In this document: one piece after another, positions 8,928 to 18,573 of the stretch
Numbering within the stretch: the stretch's first letter is position 1
Layout of the letters: the number at the start of each line of letters is the position of its first letter
Source of the DNA: Thermomonas carbonis
GTDB lineage: Bacteria > Pseudomonadota > Gammaproteobacteria > Xanthomonadales > Xanthomonadaceae
Assembly (NCBI RefSeq): GCF_014396975.1
Contig: NZ_CP060719.1
Span: forward strand, 62,001 to 126,000
DNA: 64,000 nt
Direction of reading: 5' to 3'
Translations under genes and position numbers: made by a program
Notes under the pieces: generated by a model
What the model was told of the DNA's origin: nothing
The model's database searches: none
Seen by the model: the letters and a program-made list of their open reading frames with translations, nothing else

Positions 8928-10367
8928 TCACGCCTGCGTCCCACCCACCGTCAATTCCGAAATCAGCAGCGACGGCTGGCCCACGCCGACCGGCACGGAC
9001 TGCCCGTCCTTGCCGCAGATGCCGACGCCGTCGTCCAGCGCCATGTCGTTGCCGATCATCGCGACCCGCTGCATGGTCTCCGGGCCGTTGCCGATCAGGG
9101 TCGCGCCCTTGACCGGCGCGGTGACCTTGCCGTCCTCGATCAGGTAGGCCTCGGTGGCGGTGAACACGTACTTGCCGCTGGTGATGTCGACCTGGCCGCC
9201 GCCGAAATTCACCGCGTACAGGCCGCGCTTCACCGAGCGGATCATCTCCTGCGGATCAACGGTGCCGGCGCGCATGTAGGTATTGGTCATCCGCGGCATG
9301 GTCAGGTGCGCGAACGATTCGCGACGGCCGTTGCCGGTGGGTGCCATTCCCATCAGCCGCGCGTTGAGGGTGTCCTGCATGTAACCGACCAGGATGCCGT
9401 CCTCGATCAGCGTCGTGCACGAGGTCGGCGTGCCTTCGTCGTCGATGTTGAGCGAGCCGCGACGTCCGTCGAGCGTGCCGTCATCGACGATGGTCACACC
9501 CTTCGCCGCCACGCGCTGGCCCATGCGGCCGGCGTATGTCGACGTGCCCTTGCGGTTGAAGTCGCCCTCCAGCCCGTGGCCGACCGCCTCGTGCAGGAGC
9601 ACGCCCGGCCAGCCGTGGCCGAGCACCACCGGCATCGTGCCGGCCGGTGCATCGATCGCATCGAGGTTCACCAGCGCCTGGCGCAGCGCCTCGCGCGCGA
9701 ACTTTTCCGGCTTGTCGTCGGCCAACAACTGTTCGTAGGAATAACGACCACCGAAACCGGCGAACCCGGATTCACGCCGTCCGTTCTGCTCGACGATGAC
9801 CTGGATGTTCATCCGCACCAAGGGGCGGACGTCGCCGGCCAGCACGCCGTCGCTGCGCGCCACCAGCACGGTGTCCACACCCGCGCTCACGCTCACCATC
9901 GCCTGTTGCACGCGCGGATCCAGCGCGCGCACCAGCGCATCCACGCGCCGCAAGAGCGCGACCTTGGCCTCGTTGGCGAAGGCATCGACCGGATCCAGTG
10001 CGGGATACAGCTGCCTTCCGCCAATCCGCGCCAGCGACTGCCCGGCATGCTGGCGACCATCGCGCGCGATCGCCCTCGCCGACTGCGCCGAAGCGAGCAA
10101 TGCGCCGGCATCGAGATCGTCCGAGTAGGCGAAGCCGGTCTTCTCGCCGGAGATCGCGCGCACGCCCACGCCCTGCTCGATCGCATGCGCGCCATCCTTG
10201 ACGATGCCGTCCTCCATGCTCCAGCTCTCGCGCCGCGAATGCTGGAAATACAGGTCGCCGAAGTCGATGCCCGGGCCCAGCAAGGTACCGAAGGCGCGTT
10301 GCAGCGCGTCGGTGTCGAGGCCGGTCGGCGCCAGCAAACGGGATTCGGCGATGGCGAGTGCGTTCAT
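8928..10367 (-). CDS. tldD: Metalloprotease TldD
   Basis: 479 aa from the ATG at 10367, close to the 481 aa of E. coli TldD; a TTG at 10394 is an alternative. It is the catalytic subunit of the TldD/TldE protease. The zinc motif HEAVGH lies at about residues 258-263, inside the family block [18 protein letters not shown]. The C-terminal part ends [13 protein letters not shown]. It is followed on the same strand by the separated pmbA, with the convergent yjgA inserted between them. The order maf-rng-yhdP-tldD is conserved with E. coli, which supports the call. Confidence 0.95.
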   Translation of the reverse strand: MNALAIAESRLLAPTGLDTDALQRAFGTLLGPGIDFGDLYFQHSRRESWSMEDGIVKDGAHAIEQGVGVRAISGEKTGFAYSDDLDAGALLASAQSARAIARDGRQHAGQSLARIGGRQLYPALDPVDAFANEAKVALLRRVDALVRALDPRVQQAMVSVSAGVDTVLVARSDGVLAGDVRPLVRMNIQVIVEQNGRRESGFAGFGGRYSYEQLLADDKPEKFAREALRQALVNLDAIDAPAGTMPVVLGHGWPGVLLHEAVGHGLEGDFNRKGTSTYAGRMGQRVAAKGVTIVDDGTLDGRRGSLNIDDEGTPTSCTTLIEDGILVGYMQDTLNARLMGMAPTGNGRRESFAHLTMPRMTNTYMRAGTVDPQEMIRSVKRGLYAVNFGGGQVDITSGKYVFTATEAYLIEDGKVTAPVKGATLIGNGPETMQRVAMIGNDMALDDGVGICGKDGQSVPVGVGQPSLLISELTVGGTQA

Positions 10368-10433
10368 ACGTCCTGCTATTGAAGTGCGTTGCAACGAGAT
10401 GGCGGCGATGCGACCCGAATCAATGCAGCGCGC

Positions 10434-13400
10434 TCAATCCGGCGCGGCCGGCTTGGCGGCCGGTCGCGGCGGTGGACCGCCGCGCGCACTGACCTCGACC
10501 TTGGGCGACGCCCACGGCCCGGTGATGCGATAGGTCTTCGCACCGAGGCCCTGCAGCGGCTTCTCCAGTACCGCATTGGCGACCGCCCCCACCGCTGCGC
10601 CCACCGGGCCACCGGCAAGCGCACCGACCGCGGTCAGCAGGCCGCCGGACTTCGGCAGCACGTCCACGGTCTGGTCGAAACGCTGGGTGCGCAGGTCGGC
10701 GCTGCCGCGCAAGTGGATCTCCGCTGCAGGCCCCTTGATGGCGATGTTGTCGCTGCGCGCGCTGCCGTTGGCCAGGCGTACCTCGCCGGTGATGCTGTCG
10801 AAGGCGAAGCCCTTGTCGAAGAAGTCGCGGAAGTCCAGGGTCAAGCGCCTCGGCAACTGGCCGATGCCGAGCAGGCCGAGCACGCGGCCTGCGCCGGGTT
10901 CGATCTCCAGCAGCCGGCCATCGCGCGCATCCAGGCGCAGGTTGGCCTGCAGCGTGAGCGGATCCAGTGCATCCGGCCCACCGCGCCAGTCGGCATCGAT
11001 CTGCAGCGTGCCCTTGCCGCCACCGACCTGGCCGCCCAACGACAGACCCGTCAGCAACGCGCCGATGTCGTCGCTGTCCACGCCCAGTGCCAAGCGCGTG
11101 CGCGCTGCCGTACCGCGACCGCTCCAGGTACCGGTCGCGGACAGCCGCTGCTTGCCGCCGCGGGTAGTGAATTCGTCCATGCGCAAGCCGCCCGCCACCG
11201 GCGTGCTGCGGAAGCGCGCCTGCCCGAGCGCGGCCTCGCCGATGCGCAGGTCGCCAACATCGAACAGCAACGGCGGCAGCTTGCCCGGATCGAATGCGGG
11301 AACCTCGGTGGGCGCATCGCTTGCGACCGTCGCCGATGGGCTGGCAGTCGCAGCGCGCAAACCGCCGAATCCGGGCCCGCTGCGCGGCGGCATCGTCCAG
11401 TGCAGGCGATCGAAACGACCGGCCACGGTCGCGCCCTCTTCCTTCGGCACCAGCAGCGATCCCGTCAGCGTGTCCGCCTCCACCAGGACGGCGGTGCCGC
11501 GCGGTGCCGGCACCACCAGCACGCGCGCATCCGCGAACTGGGTGCCGAGCAGGCGCAACTGCGCTGCATTGACATCGATCCGGCGCAGCGGCAGGCCATC
11601 GCCGCCGCGATCGCCGGCGATAACCCCGATCCAGTCCAGTGCATCCACGCGGGTGGCACGCCCGCCGACCATCAAACCCTCCGCAGGTGGAGCCTCGGCA
11701 CGCGCGCCACCCAATTGCACGGCAACACCGGTCGAAGTCGCGCGCGTTCGGCTGCGCAGCGACAGCAGGTTGCCCAGGGTCACTTCGACCTCGCCTTCTT
11801 CCAGCGGCAGGCGCAAGTCGACGCTGGCCGCCAGTGCCTGGCCGCGCGGCTTGCGCATGGGTTCCGGCAGGTCGAGTTCGGTGCCGGCCAGGTTGGAGCG
11901 CAATTGCAGGCGACCGGCCATCGCGCCCTGCGCCGCATTGCGCGGAATGCCGAGGGTCACCGTCCATGCCGAACTGCCGGCCACGTGCGGCTTCAGCCAG
12001 GCCATGCTGCCGGCCTTGTCCAGCAGTCCGTCGATAGCGATTTGCGCGTCCAGCTCGCCCTCGAACGCGTGCGCCGGATCGCGCACATGCGGGCCCGCCC
12101 GCAGGGCCAGCACGCCGGGCGTGCCCTCGTGGCGCACCTGCAGGTCCTCGGCGGCGAACCCGCCCTTGTCGTAGCGAATGTTGCCGCGGACCTGGTCGAA
12201 AGCCAGCTTCCAGCGCTCGTCGCGCAGGGTCGCGCCGGCCAGCACCACGTCGCCATACAGCTCCTGCGGCGGTGGCTTGTCGCGGTGGAACGGCAGCCGC
12301 AGGTGGAACTGCGCCTGCGCCGGGCCGGCCACGCGCAGGCTGTCCATGCTCGCGCCGTAGGATTTCTGCAATGGGCTGGCGCGCAGCAGGCCGAGGAAGT
12401 CCCTGGCATCTCCCGCTGCCGCGGCATCCACGGTCAGTTCGGCCCGTCCGAAGCGGGTGATCCCGGCCTTGAACGCCGGCACCGGCACCCCGGCGATGCG
12501 GCTGCGCCCGGCCACCGTGAAACCGTCGGCCTCGAAGCGGATGTCGGCTTCGAGGTTCTCCGCTGCGGGCCATTCCGGCTGGAACTTGAGCACGCCGCCG
12601 CGCATCCGCGCATCGACCCGGAACACGCCGGCACCGTGGCGATCGCCCTCGGTGCGGAACGGCCAGTCGTCGAGGTCGCCGGCGACCACCGCATGGATGT
12701 CGTGCAGGCGTCCGCCCTGCAAGGCCGCGTCCAGCCACTTGACCGTCGATTTCGGCATCAGGTGGTGCACCCAGAACTCGTGCGCCAGCGAGACATCCGC
12801 CTCACCCAGGTCGGCAGCCAGGTCCATCCGCGGGCGGGTGCCATCATTCGGGAATCCCAGGCCGCCGCGCAGCTTGATTTGCAGGTCCGGATTGACCAGC
12901 GACAACCCGGGCGTGCGCACGCTCCAGCCCTTGCCGTCGCGCCAGGCCACAGCTTCGCCGTCGACGTTGAAGTCGTGGACCACGCCGAACCCGACCGGCC
13001 AGTCCAAGGCCAGCGTGGCCTGCGGGTCGAATCGCAGGCGCACGCCGTCGGCATCGCCTTGCAGCCAGCCATCCACGCCGCGCAGCCCCGGTGCGTTGCC
13101 GACCGGGGCGAAATGCAGGCCGCGGATGCGTGCAGTCGCCGAGACCACACCACCGCGCGCGCCATGCACGTCCACGTCTTCCAACACCGCACCGGCGGAC
13201 GAGGCCTGCAACCAGGCGCGCATCCCCGCCGGTAACGCATCGCCCAACGCGAGGAGTTGCAGCAGCGGCGCCGCATCGATGCGCTGCGCCTGCAAGCCGA
13301 AACGTTGCCCGCCACTGACGGCGACACCGTCCATCACCTGTTCGGCATCGCCCGCACCCAGGCGCAGGCGTGCGGCGCGCGCCCGCCATTGGCGCACCGT

Positions 13401-14306
13401 GCCGCGCCAGCGCGCGTCCAGCGCGACCTTGCCCAAGCTTTGCGTCGGTGGCGGTTGGCCATTGGCCGATGCCGCGCCACGCACCACCACGTCCTCCAGC
13501 GCGGCATCGGCGCGGATGCCGACGATCCGGTGCGCCTGCAGCTGGCCCCAGGCCTGCAAGCGTCCACTGCCCGACGCCGGCACAACACCGGCCAGGTCGA
13601 AACTGCCGGCGAATTCGCGCAGGTCGGCACGGCGGGTGCCCGCGTACACCCGGCCATCACCGCTACCCCGGTCGTAATCCAGCGCTGCCGACAGCGGGGT
13701 CGCGCCGTTGCGCAACCAGGCCTGCGCGCCGACGCGGATACGCGCGCCATCCACGCGCATGCGCAGGTCGATGCGCGGGACCCGCAGGTCCAGTCCGAGC
13801 TCCGGTGCCGAGACATGCAGCCGCGCGTGCGAGACCTGCAGTTCGCCGAGTCGTTCAAGAGTTGCAAAGGGATCGCCGCCCGCCTGCTGCTGGCCCGGCA
13901 AGCCGCGCACGCTCCACGCACCGCCGGCATCGCGCTGCAGCAGCAGATCCAGGCCGCGCACCCGCAATTCGGTGAACGAACGCCCGGGCAATAGGCCCGC
14001 GTATTGCGCCACCAGGATTTCGGCATCGCCGATGCGCAATGGATTCGCTGCATCGCCGATGCGCAGATTGTCCAGTCGCAGCAAGGGGCCGCGACGGGTC
14101 CATTCGGTTTCGACCGCGTCGAACGCAACCTGGCTCTTCACCCGCACGCCAAGCCACGCGGCGATCTTGTCCGGATGTCGTTCGATCAGCGGCAGCAGCT
14201 GGCTGCCGATGCCGTTGCCCAGCGCCAACAGGACCAACGCCGCGGCCAGCGCATACCCGGCACCGCGGCGCAGCAGACGCCAGCGTCGGCGGATCGGTGT
14301 GGTCAT
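10434..14306 (-). CDS. yhdP: YhdP family inter-membrane phospholipid transport protein
   Basis: 1290 aa, close to E. coli YhdP (1266 aa). One N-terminal membrane anchor (about residues 14-36, after an Arg-rich start) is followed by a long periplasmic beta-rich region typical of DUF3971/AsmA-like bridge proteins. The C-terminus contains the AsmA-type FDSITGEVRLANGSARSDNI and GSADLRTQRFDQTVDVLPK segments and ends with a Pro/Ala-rich tail. YhdP, TamB and YdbH are known to move phospholipids to the outer membrane. It lies between tldD and rng on the same strand, as in E. coli. A structured 92-nt inverted repeat occupies the rng-yhdP gap. Confidence 0.92.
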   Translation of the reverse strand: MTTPIRRRWRLLRRGAGYALAAALVLLALGNGIGSQLLPLIERHPDKIAAWLGVRVKSQVAFDAVETEWTRRGPLLRLDNLRIGDAANPLRIGDAEILVAQYAGLLPGRSFTELRVRGLDLLLQRDAGGAWSVRGLPGQQQAGGDPFATLERLGELQVSHARLHVSAPELGLDLRVPRIDLRMRVDGARIRVGAQAWLRNGATPLSAALDYDRGSGDGRVYAGTRRADLREFAGSFDLAGVVPASGSGRLQAWGQLQAHRIVGIRADAALEDVVVRGAASANGQPPPTQSLGKVALDARWRGTVRQWRARAARLRLGAGDAEQVMDGVAVSGGQRFGLQAQRIDAAPLLQLLALGDALPAGMRAWLQASSAGAVLEDVDVHGARGGVVSATARIRGLHFAPVGNAPGLRGVDGWLQGDADGVRLRFDPQATLALDWPVGFGVVHDFNVDGEAVAWRDGKGWSVRTPGLSLVNPDLQIKLRGGLGFPNDGTRPRMDLAADLGEADVSLAHEFWVHHLMPKSTVKWLDAALQGGRLHDIHAVVAGDLDDWPFRTEGDRHGAGVFRVDARMRGGVLKFQPEWPAAENLEADIRFEADGFTVAGRSRIAGVPVPAFKAGITRFGRAELTVDAAAAGDARDFLGLLRASPLQKSYGASMDSLRVAGPAQAQFHLRLPFHRDKPPPQELYGDVVLAGATLRDERWKLAFDQVRGNIRYDKGGFAAEDLQVRHEGTPGVLALRAGPHVRDPAHAFEGELDAQIAIDGLLDKAGSMAWLKPHVAGSSAWTVTLGIPRNAAQGAMAGRLQLRSNLAGTELDLPEPMRKPRGQALAASVDLRLPLEEGEVEVTLGNLLSLRSRTRATSTGVAVQLGGARAEAPPAEGLMVGGRATRVDALDWIGVIAGDRGGDGLPLRRIDVNAAQLRLLGTQFADARVLVVPAPRGTAVLVEADTLTGSLLVPKEEGATVAGRFDRLHWTMPPRSGPGFGGLRAATASPSATVASDAPTEVPAFDPGKLPPLLFDVGDLRIGEAALGQARFRSTPVAGGLRMDEFTTRGGKQRLSATGTWSGRGTAARTRLALGVDSDDIGALLTGLSLGGQVGGGKGTLQIDADWRGGPDALDPLTLQANLRLDARDGRLLEIEPGAGRVLGLLGIGQLPRRLTLDFRDFFDKGFAFDSITGEVRLANGSARSDNIAIKGPAAEIHLRGSADLRTQRFDQTVDVLPKSGGLLTAVGALAGGPVGAAVGAVANAVLEKPLQGLGAKTYRITGPWASPKVEVSARGGPPPRPAAKPAAPD

Positions 14307-14328
14307 CGATCTCGCCGATGTGACCGGA

Positions 14329-14420
14329 GCGACAGCGTGTCGCCGCCGCTCCGTCCAGTCATCCAGGACTGATCTCGCGGGCGCGGCCCATCCGTGGGCC
14401 GCTCGGCGACACGCTGTCGC
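14329..14420. repeat. Nested inverted repeat between rng and yhdP
   Basis: The outer arms 14329-14345 and 14404-14420 are a perfect 17-bp inverted repeat. Each arm contains its own palindrome (GCGACA/TGTCGC around a 3-nt centre). Inside lie a perfect 8-bp hairpin with a TCCG loop (14383-14402) and a smaller CAGTC/GACTG hairpin. As RNA, the element could fold as a closing stem with two internal arms, or as two separate REP-like hairpins. It sits in the 150-nt gap of the rng-yhdP transcript. Confidence 0.75.
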
Positions 14421-14456
14421 ACCACTCCCATCGGTCCGGCATTCATCGCGCCTGCG

Positions 14457-15947
14457 TCAAAGCAACACGACATCGAACTGCTCTTGCATGTACTGCGTGT
14501 CCGCCTGGAAGCGAATCGACTTGCCAAGGAACTCCTCCAACTCCGCAACCGCGGTGGATTCCTCGTCGGTGATGCGCGCGACGACTTTCGGCGAAGCGAT
14601 CACCAGCAGCCGCGGGGCATCGAACTGGCGCACCGCGCGGACGATCTCGCGGAACACTTCGTAGGTCACCGTCTCCGCCGTCTTGACCGTGCCGCGTCCG
14701 CTGCATTCGTGGCAGGGCTCGCTCAACTGGCGCTCCAGGCTTTCCACCGTGCGCTTGCGGGTCATTTCCACCAGGCCCAGCGGCGAGAAGTCGTAGACCG
14801 TGGTCTTGGCGTGGTCGCGTGCAAGCGACTTTTCCAGCGTGCGCAGCACCTGCCGGCGATGCTCGGCATCCACCATGTCGATGAAGTCGATGATGATGAT
14901 CCCGCCCAGGTTGCGCAGGCGCAGCTGGCGCGCCACCGATTGCGCCGCTTCCAGGTTGGTGCGGTAGACCGTCTCTTCCAGGTTGCGCTGGCCGAGGAAG
15001 CTGCCGGTGTTGACGTCGACCGTGGTCATCGCCTCGGTCTGGTCGATCACCAGGTAGCCGCCCGACTTCAGCGGCACTTCCTTCTCCAGCGCATGCTGGA
15101 TCTCGTCTTCCACGCCGTACATGTCGAAGATCGGGCGCGCGCCGGAATAGTGTTCGATCTTCTCGGCCAGGCCAGGCATGTACTGCGCGGCGAATTCGCG
15201 CAGGCGCTCGCAGGTCTCGCGCGAATCGACCTTCACTTTCTCCACGTCGCGGCGGATCAGGTCGCGCACCGCGCGCAGCGGCAGGCTCAGGTCTTCGTAC
15301 ACGCAACTGCCGACCTTGGCGGTGGCCGACGTCGCTTCGACCAGATCCCATGCGCGCTTGAGGTAGGCGATGTCCTCGGCCAGCGCCTCGGCCGGCTGGC
15401 CCTCCGCATTGGTGCGCACGATGTAGCCGTAGCCACCGGGCCGGGCCAGTTCGGTCATCAAAGATTTCAGGCGGGCGCGCTCGTCGTCGTCCTCGATGCG
15501 CGCGGAAATGCCCAGCACGCGCGAACGCGGCAGCAGCACCATGTAGCGCGACGGAATGCTGATCTGGGTGGTCAGCCGGGCACCCTTGCTGCCGATCGGA
15601 TCCTTGACCACCTGCACCACGATCTCCGCGCCGTCGCGCAAGAGCTCAGTGATCGGGATCTGTACCTGCATCGGGGGCGCGGCGGGCGGGTCGTCGACCT
15701 CACCGGCATCCAGCTGCGCACTGCGGAAGATGTCGTTGGCATGCAGGAATGCGGCGCGATCCAGGCCGATGTCTACGAATGCCGCCTGCATGCCGGGCAT
15801 CACCCGCTGCACCTTGCCCTTGTAGATGTTGCCGACCACGCCACGCTGGCTGCCTCGCTCGATGTGCAACTCCTGCAGCATGCCGTTCTCGACCACCGCC
15901 ACGCGGGTCTCGCGCGGGGTCACGTTGACCAGCAGTTCCTCACTCAT
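14457..15947 (-). CDS. rng: Ribonuclease G
   Basis: 496 aa (E. coli RNase G: 489). RNase E/G family endoribonuclease acting in 16S rRNA 5' maturation and mRNA decay. The S1-like domain begins VGNIYKGKVQRVMPGMQAAFVDIG, and the catalytic region carries VIDQTEAMTTVDVNTGSF with the Mg-binding Asp pair, then NLGGIIIIDFIDM. A CxxC zinc-link (CHECSG) follows, and there is no long RNase E-type C-terminal scaffold, so RNase G rather than RNase E. Start ATG at 15947, 10 nt after maf, so the two are co-transcribed. Confidence 0.95.
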   Translation of the reverse strand: MSEELLVNVTPRETRVAVVENGMLQELHIERGSQRGVVGNIYKGKVQRVMPGMQAAFVDIGLDRAAFLHANDIFRSAQLDAGEVDDPPAAPPMQVQIPITELLRDGAEIVVQVVKDPIGSKGARLTTQISIPSRYMVLLPRSRVLGISARIEDDDERARLKSLMTELARPGGYGYIVRTNAEGQPAEALAEDIAYLKRAWDLVEATSATAKVGSCVYEDLSLPLRAVRDLIRRDVEKVKVDSRETCERLREFAAQYMPGLAEKIEHYSGARPIFDMYGVEDEIQHALEKEVPLKSGGYLVIDQTEAMTTVDVNTGSFLGQRNLEETVYRTNLEAAQSVARQLRLRNLGGIIIIDFIDMVDAEHRRQVLRTLEKSLARDHAKTTVYDFSPLGLVEMTRKRTVESLERQLSEPCHECSGRGTVKTAETVTYEVFREIVRAVRQFDAPRLLVIASPKVVARITDEESTAVAELEEFLGKSIRFQADTQYMQEQFDVVLL

Positions 15948-15957
15948 GCGCAGGCGC

Positions 15958-16527
15958 TCACGCGGCGACGCCGAAGTCGCGCAGCAGCCGCGCGGTCTCG
16001 AACATCGGCAGGCCCATTACTCCGCTGAAACTGCCGGACAGATGCTGGATGTGCGATTCGAAGCGGCCCTGGATCGCATACGCACCGGCCTTGCCCTGCC
16101 ATTCGTTGCTGGCGAGGTAAGCCACGATCGCATCCTCGTCCAATGCTGCCACCGTCACCTGCGAGCTCGAGACCGCCTGCACCTCGCGCGCGGCGGAGAC
16201 CAGCGAGATCGCGGTGATCACTTCGTGGGTGCGACCCGACAGCGTGCGCAGCATCGATGCGGCATCGTCGGCATCGACCGGCTTGCCGAACACGCGACCG
16301 TCCAGGATCACTTCGGTATCGGCACCCAGCACCACCGCACCCGGCACCGAGACCACCTGCAGCAGACCGGCACCCGCCTTCTCGCGGGCGACCCGGCGCA
16401 CGTAGTCGGCGGCGGCCTCTTCGGCGCCCTGGCGTTCGGGGATGTCGAGGTCGATGGTGCCGAAGTCCAGCCCGAGACGGGCAAGCAATTCGGCGCGTCG
16501 TGGCGAGCGCGAGGCAAGATGCAGCAT
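15958..16527 (-). CDS. maf: Maf family nucleotide pyrophosphatase (dTTP/UTP-type, YhdE)
   Basis: 189 aa. It opens with [19 protein letters not shown], the Maf signature, and has [19 protein letters not shown] with the catalytic Asp of the family and a [15 protein letters not shown] block. Maf proteins hydrolyse non-canonical or excess nucleoside triphosphates and limit misincorporation. The gene is first in the conserved maf-rng-yhdP-tldD order. The assignment to the YhdE subclass (dTTP/UTP) rests on gene context and the GAYAIQG motif. Confidence 0.93.
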   Translation of the reverse strand: MLHLASRSPRRAELLARLGLDFGTIDLDIPERQGAEEAAADYVRRVAREKAGAGLLQVVSVPGAVVLGADTEVILDGRVFGKPVDADDAASMLRTLSGRTHEVITAISLVSAAREVQAVSSSQVTVAALDEDAIVAYLASNEWQGKAGAYAIQGRFESHIQHLSGSFSGVMGLPMFETARLLRDFGVAA

Positions 16528-16670
16528 GCTGGAAGTCTAACCCGCGGCCTTGTCGCGGCCACGCCTGCAACCCCGTTCCGGCTCACCACGCGTTCACTCC
16601 CGCCACGAGCGTTCACCTGGCACCCACCATGCCTCGCGCACGCTTCCCCCGCACCGATTCGGAGTCCACC

Positions 16671-17399
16671 ATGATCCTGCGTCCCCTGTTCCTCGCCCTT
16701 TCCCTGGCCATCGCATTGCCCATGACCGCCAACGCACAGACGCCCGCCGATATCGCCATCGCCGCACCGCAGGGCACGCTGCTGTCGGTCTCGGCCTCCG
16801 CCGACGCCACCCGCGTCCCGGATGTCGCCACCATCTCCACCGGCGTGGTGACACAGGCCGCCGACGCCAACGCGGCGATGCGCGCCAACGCCGTGCAGAT
16901 GGACAAGCTGATGGCCGCGATCCGCGCCGCCGGCATCGCCGAGCGCGACATCCAGACCGCCGGCATCAACCTCAACCCGCAGTACAAATACGTCGAGAAC
17001 CAGCCGCCGAGCATCGTCGGTTACCAGGCCAGCAACACGGTCAACGTGAAGGTGCGCGACCTGTCCAAGCTGGGCAAGGTGCTGGATGCGTTCGTCGCCA
17101 ATGGGGCCAACCAGATCAACGGCCCGAGTTTCGAGGTGGACAAGCCGGACGAGGCCTACGACGAAGCGCGCCTGGGCGCATTGAAGAAGGCGCAGGCACG
17201 TGCCGATACCTATGCCGCCGCGCTTGGCATGAAGGTGCGTCGCATCGTCAGCATCAGCGAGGGCGGTGCCAGCTTCCCGCGGCCGATGCCGATGATGCGT
17301 GCGATGGCCAGCGACGGTTTCGCCAAGGAGACCACGGTGTCGCCGGGCGAGGCCTCGCTGTCGGTGAGCATCGACGTGGTCTTCGAGCTGGGTCGCTGA
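16671..17399 (+). CDS. SIMPL domain (DUF541) periplasmic protein
   Basis: 242 aa from the ATG at 16671, with GGAG about 6 nt upstream. A signal peptide is clear (MILRPLFLALSLAIALPM, cleavage near ANA-QT). The SIMPL hallmarks are a VSASADATRVPDVATISTGV strand, QTAGINLNPQYKYV, and a repeated-alanine KAQARADTYAAALG helix. SIMPL/DUF541 proteins (E. coli YggE, Brucella BP26) form periplasmic or outer-membrane-associated oligomers linked to stress; no enzymatic activity is known. The next small ORF begins one base after its stop. Confidence 0.9.
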   Translation: MILRPLFLALSLAIALPMTANAQTPADIAIAAPQGTLLSVSASADATRVPDVATISTGVVTQAADANAAMRANAVQMDKLMAAIRAAGIAERDIQTAGINLNPQYKYVENQPPSIVGYQASNTVNVKVRDLSKLGKVLDAFVANGANQINGPSFEVDKPDEAYDEARLGALKKAQARADTYAAALGMKVRRIVSISEGGASFPRPMPMMRAMASDGFAKETTVSPGEASLSVSIDVVFELGR

Positions 17400-17400
17400 G

Positions 17401-17583
17401 ATGAGCACGCGCAAGGAGAACGAACCGTCCAGCGTGCCGACCGCGCATCCGGAGTCCGAGTGCAACACCGGCTATGCCGAACCGAAGCCGAAGGACAAGG
17501 CGCAGGCGCAGATCCCGGGGGCCAAGCCCGAACCGGATGCCGAGGAAGGCGGCCTGGAACACGATCCCGACCCGACGCCCTGA
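17401..17583 (+). CDS. Small acidic Pro-rich hypothetical protein
   Basis: 60 aa, beginning MSTRKENEPSSVPTAHPE and ending EEGGLEHDPDPTP. The ATG follows the SIMPL stop by a single base (TGAGATG), so translation would be coupled. The protein is highly polar, rich in Pro, Glu and Asp, and has no hydrophobic core, so it is likely disordered. There is no recognisable domain. The tight coupling and the hairpin just after the stop argue that it is real; its function is unknown. Confidence 0.55.
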   Translation: MSTRKENEPSSVPTAHPESECNTGYAEPKPKDKAQAQIPGAKPEPDAEEGGLEHDPDPTP

Positions 17584-17601
17584 TCCACTGACACGTCGCC
17601 G

Positions 17602-17632
17602 ACGATGCCCGCCGCGTGCGGGCATCGTTGTA
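17602..17632 (+). terminator. Hairpin after the SIMPL/small-ORF operon
   Basis: An 11-bp perfect stem (17602-17612 with 17618-17628) closes a CGCGT loop and is followed by TTGTATCC. The weak T-tract makes termination efficiency uncertain. Confidence 0.6.
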
Positions 17633-17814
17633 TCCGGGGCAAAAACACGAACGAGAGTCATTGCCATTTGTCGGCGACACGCTGCCGGTCGTCGCCCGCC
17701 GATTGCCAATGCGCAGGCGTACGGCGCAGCGTCGAAGCGTGCATCGGATCGGCCTCGACCCCACTGCCGGCACTGGCCCGTTGCATGGACTACCCACCTG
17801 ACAGGAGGTTGACC

Positions 17815-18519
17815 ATGGCTCGCTCGCATTCCATCGCATCGTTCCGCCCGGCCGGTTTCGCGCTGCTGAAGCCCGCCTCCAAGCCGCAACTCGACACTGC
17901 CCGCATCCTCACCCTGAGCGGGACCATCGCAGTCAACACGCTGGCCTTGGGCCTGTTGATGATGCCGCTGACCTTGCCGGCCCCGTTGCCGTTGCCTGAT
18001 GAAGCGCCGGTGACACCCCTCCCAGACTGGATCAGGCGGGATCCGCCACCGCCGATCAAGGTTCCGGTCGTCCAGCGGCAACCGACGCCTCCCACGGCGC
18101 AACCGGTGCGCCAGCGGACCGTCGCCGAGCAGCCGACCGCCATCGCGACGCCGGTGCTGACCGAAAATGCGACGGAACAGGCGATCGAAAGCACCATCGA
18201 TCCCGGCCCGGCCATGGACATCGCGCCGGTTGCTATCGGGCCGGCACCGATGCAGTTGCAGTACCGCTCGGCCCCGGCACCGGTCTACCCGCGGATGGCC
18301 AAGCAGCGCGGCCTGACCGGCACCGTGCTGCTGCAGGTGCTGGTCGGGATCGACGGGCGTCCGCTGGACGTGACGGTGGCGCAGAGCAGCGGCCACCGCG
18401 AGCTGGATGAAGCGGCCCGCGCACAGGTGTTGAAGCGTTGGAGCTTCCAGCCGGCGACCAGGGACGGCCAGGCCGTGCAGGCGATCGGCATGGTGCCCAT
18501 CGAGTTCGCGCTGCGCTGA
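17815..18519 (+). CDS. TonB-like energy transducer protein
   Basis: 234 aa from the ATG at 17815, with AGGAGG 6 nt upstream. A cytoplasmic N-terminus is followed by one membrane segment (about residues 33-55, IAVNTLALGLLMMPLTLP). A Pro-rich spacer then has several PPTAQP-type runs, and the TonB C-terminal domain includes APAPVYPRMAKQRGLTGTV, VAQSSGHRELDEAARAQVLK and WSFQPAT. TonB passes proton-motive force to outer-membrane receptors. No exbB/exbD is adjacent, so it probably borrows them. A large TonB-dependent receptor is encoded elsewhere in the window (53760-57116). Confidence 0.9.
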   Translation: MARSHSIASFRPAGFALLKPASKPQLDTARILTLSGTIAVNTLALGLLMMPLTLPAPLPLPDEAPVTPLPDWIRRDPPPPIKVPVVQRQPTPPTAQPVRQRTVAEQPTAIATPVLTENATEQAIESTIDPGPAMDIAPVAIGPAPMQLQYRSAPAPVYPRMAKQRGLTGTVLLQVLVGIDGRPLDVTVAQSSGHRELDEAARAQVLKRWSFQPATRDGQAVQAIGMVPIEFALR

Positions 18520-18538
18520 CCGCGCCGCCACGGAAGAC

Positions 18539-18573
18539 AAGACGCCCGCATCATCGATGCGGGCGTCTTTCGT
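18539..18573. terminator. Bidirectional terminator between tonB-like gene and rlmH
   Basis: A perfect 14-bp stem (18539-18552 with 18556-18569) closes a 3-nt loop, with A-rich and T-rich flanks. It lies between convergent genes; its far end touches the rlmH stop. Confidence 0.85.

Noticed and set aside
10389..13235. 948-codon plus-strand frame inside yhdP
   Set aside because: Antisense shadow of yhdP: low-complexity, no start signal.
17670..17690. A second copy of the GGCGACACGCTG unit of the 14.3-kb repeat
   Set aside because: Only about 12 bases match and the second arm differs; too short to call a repeat family.
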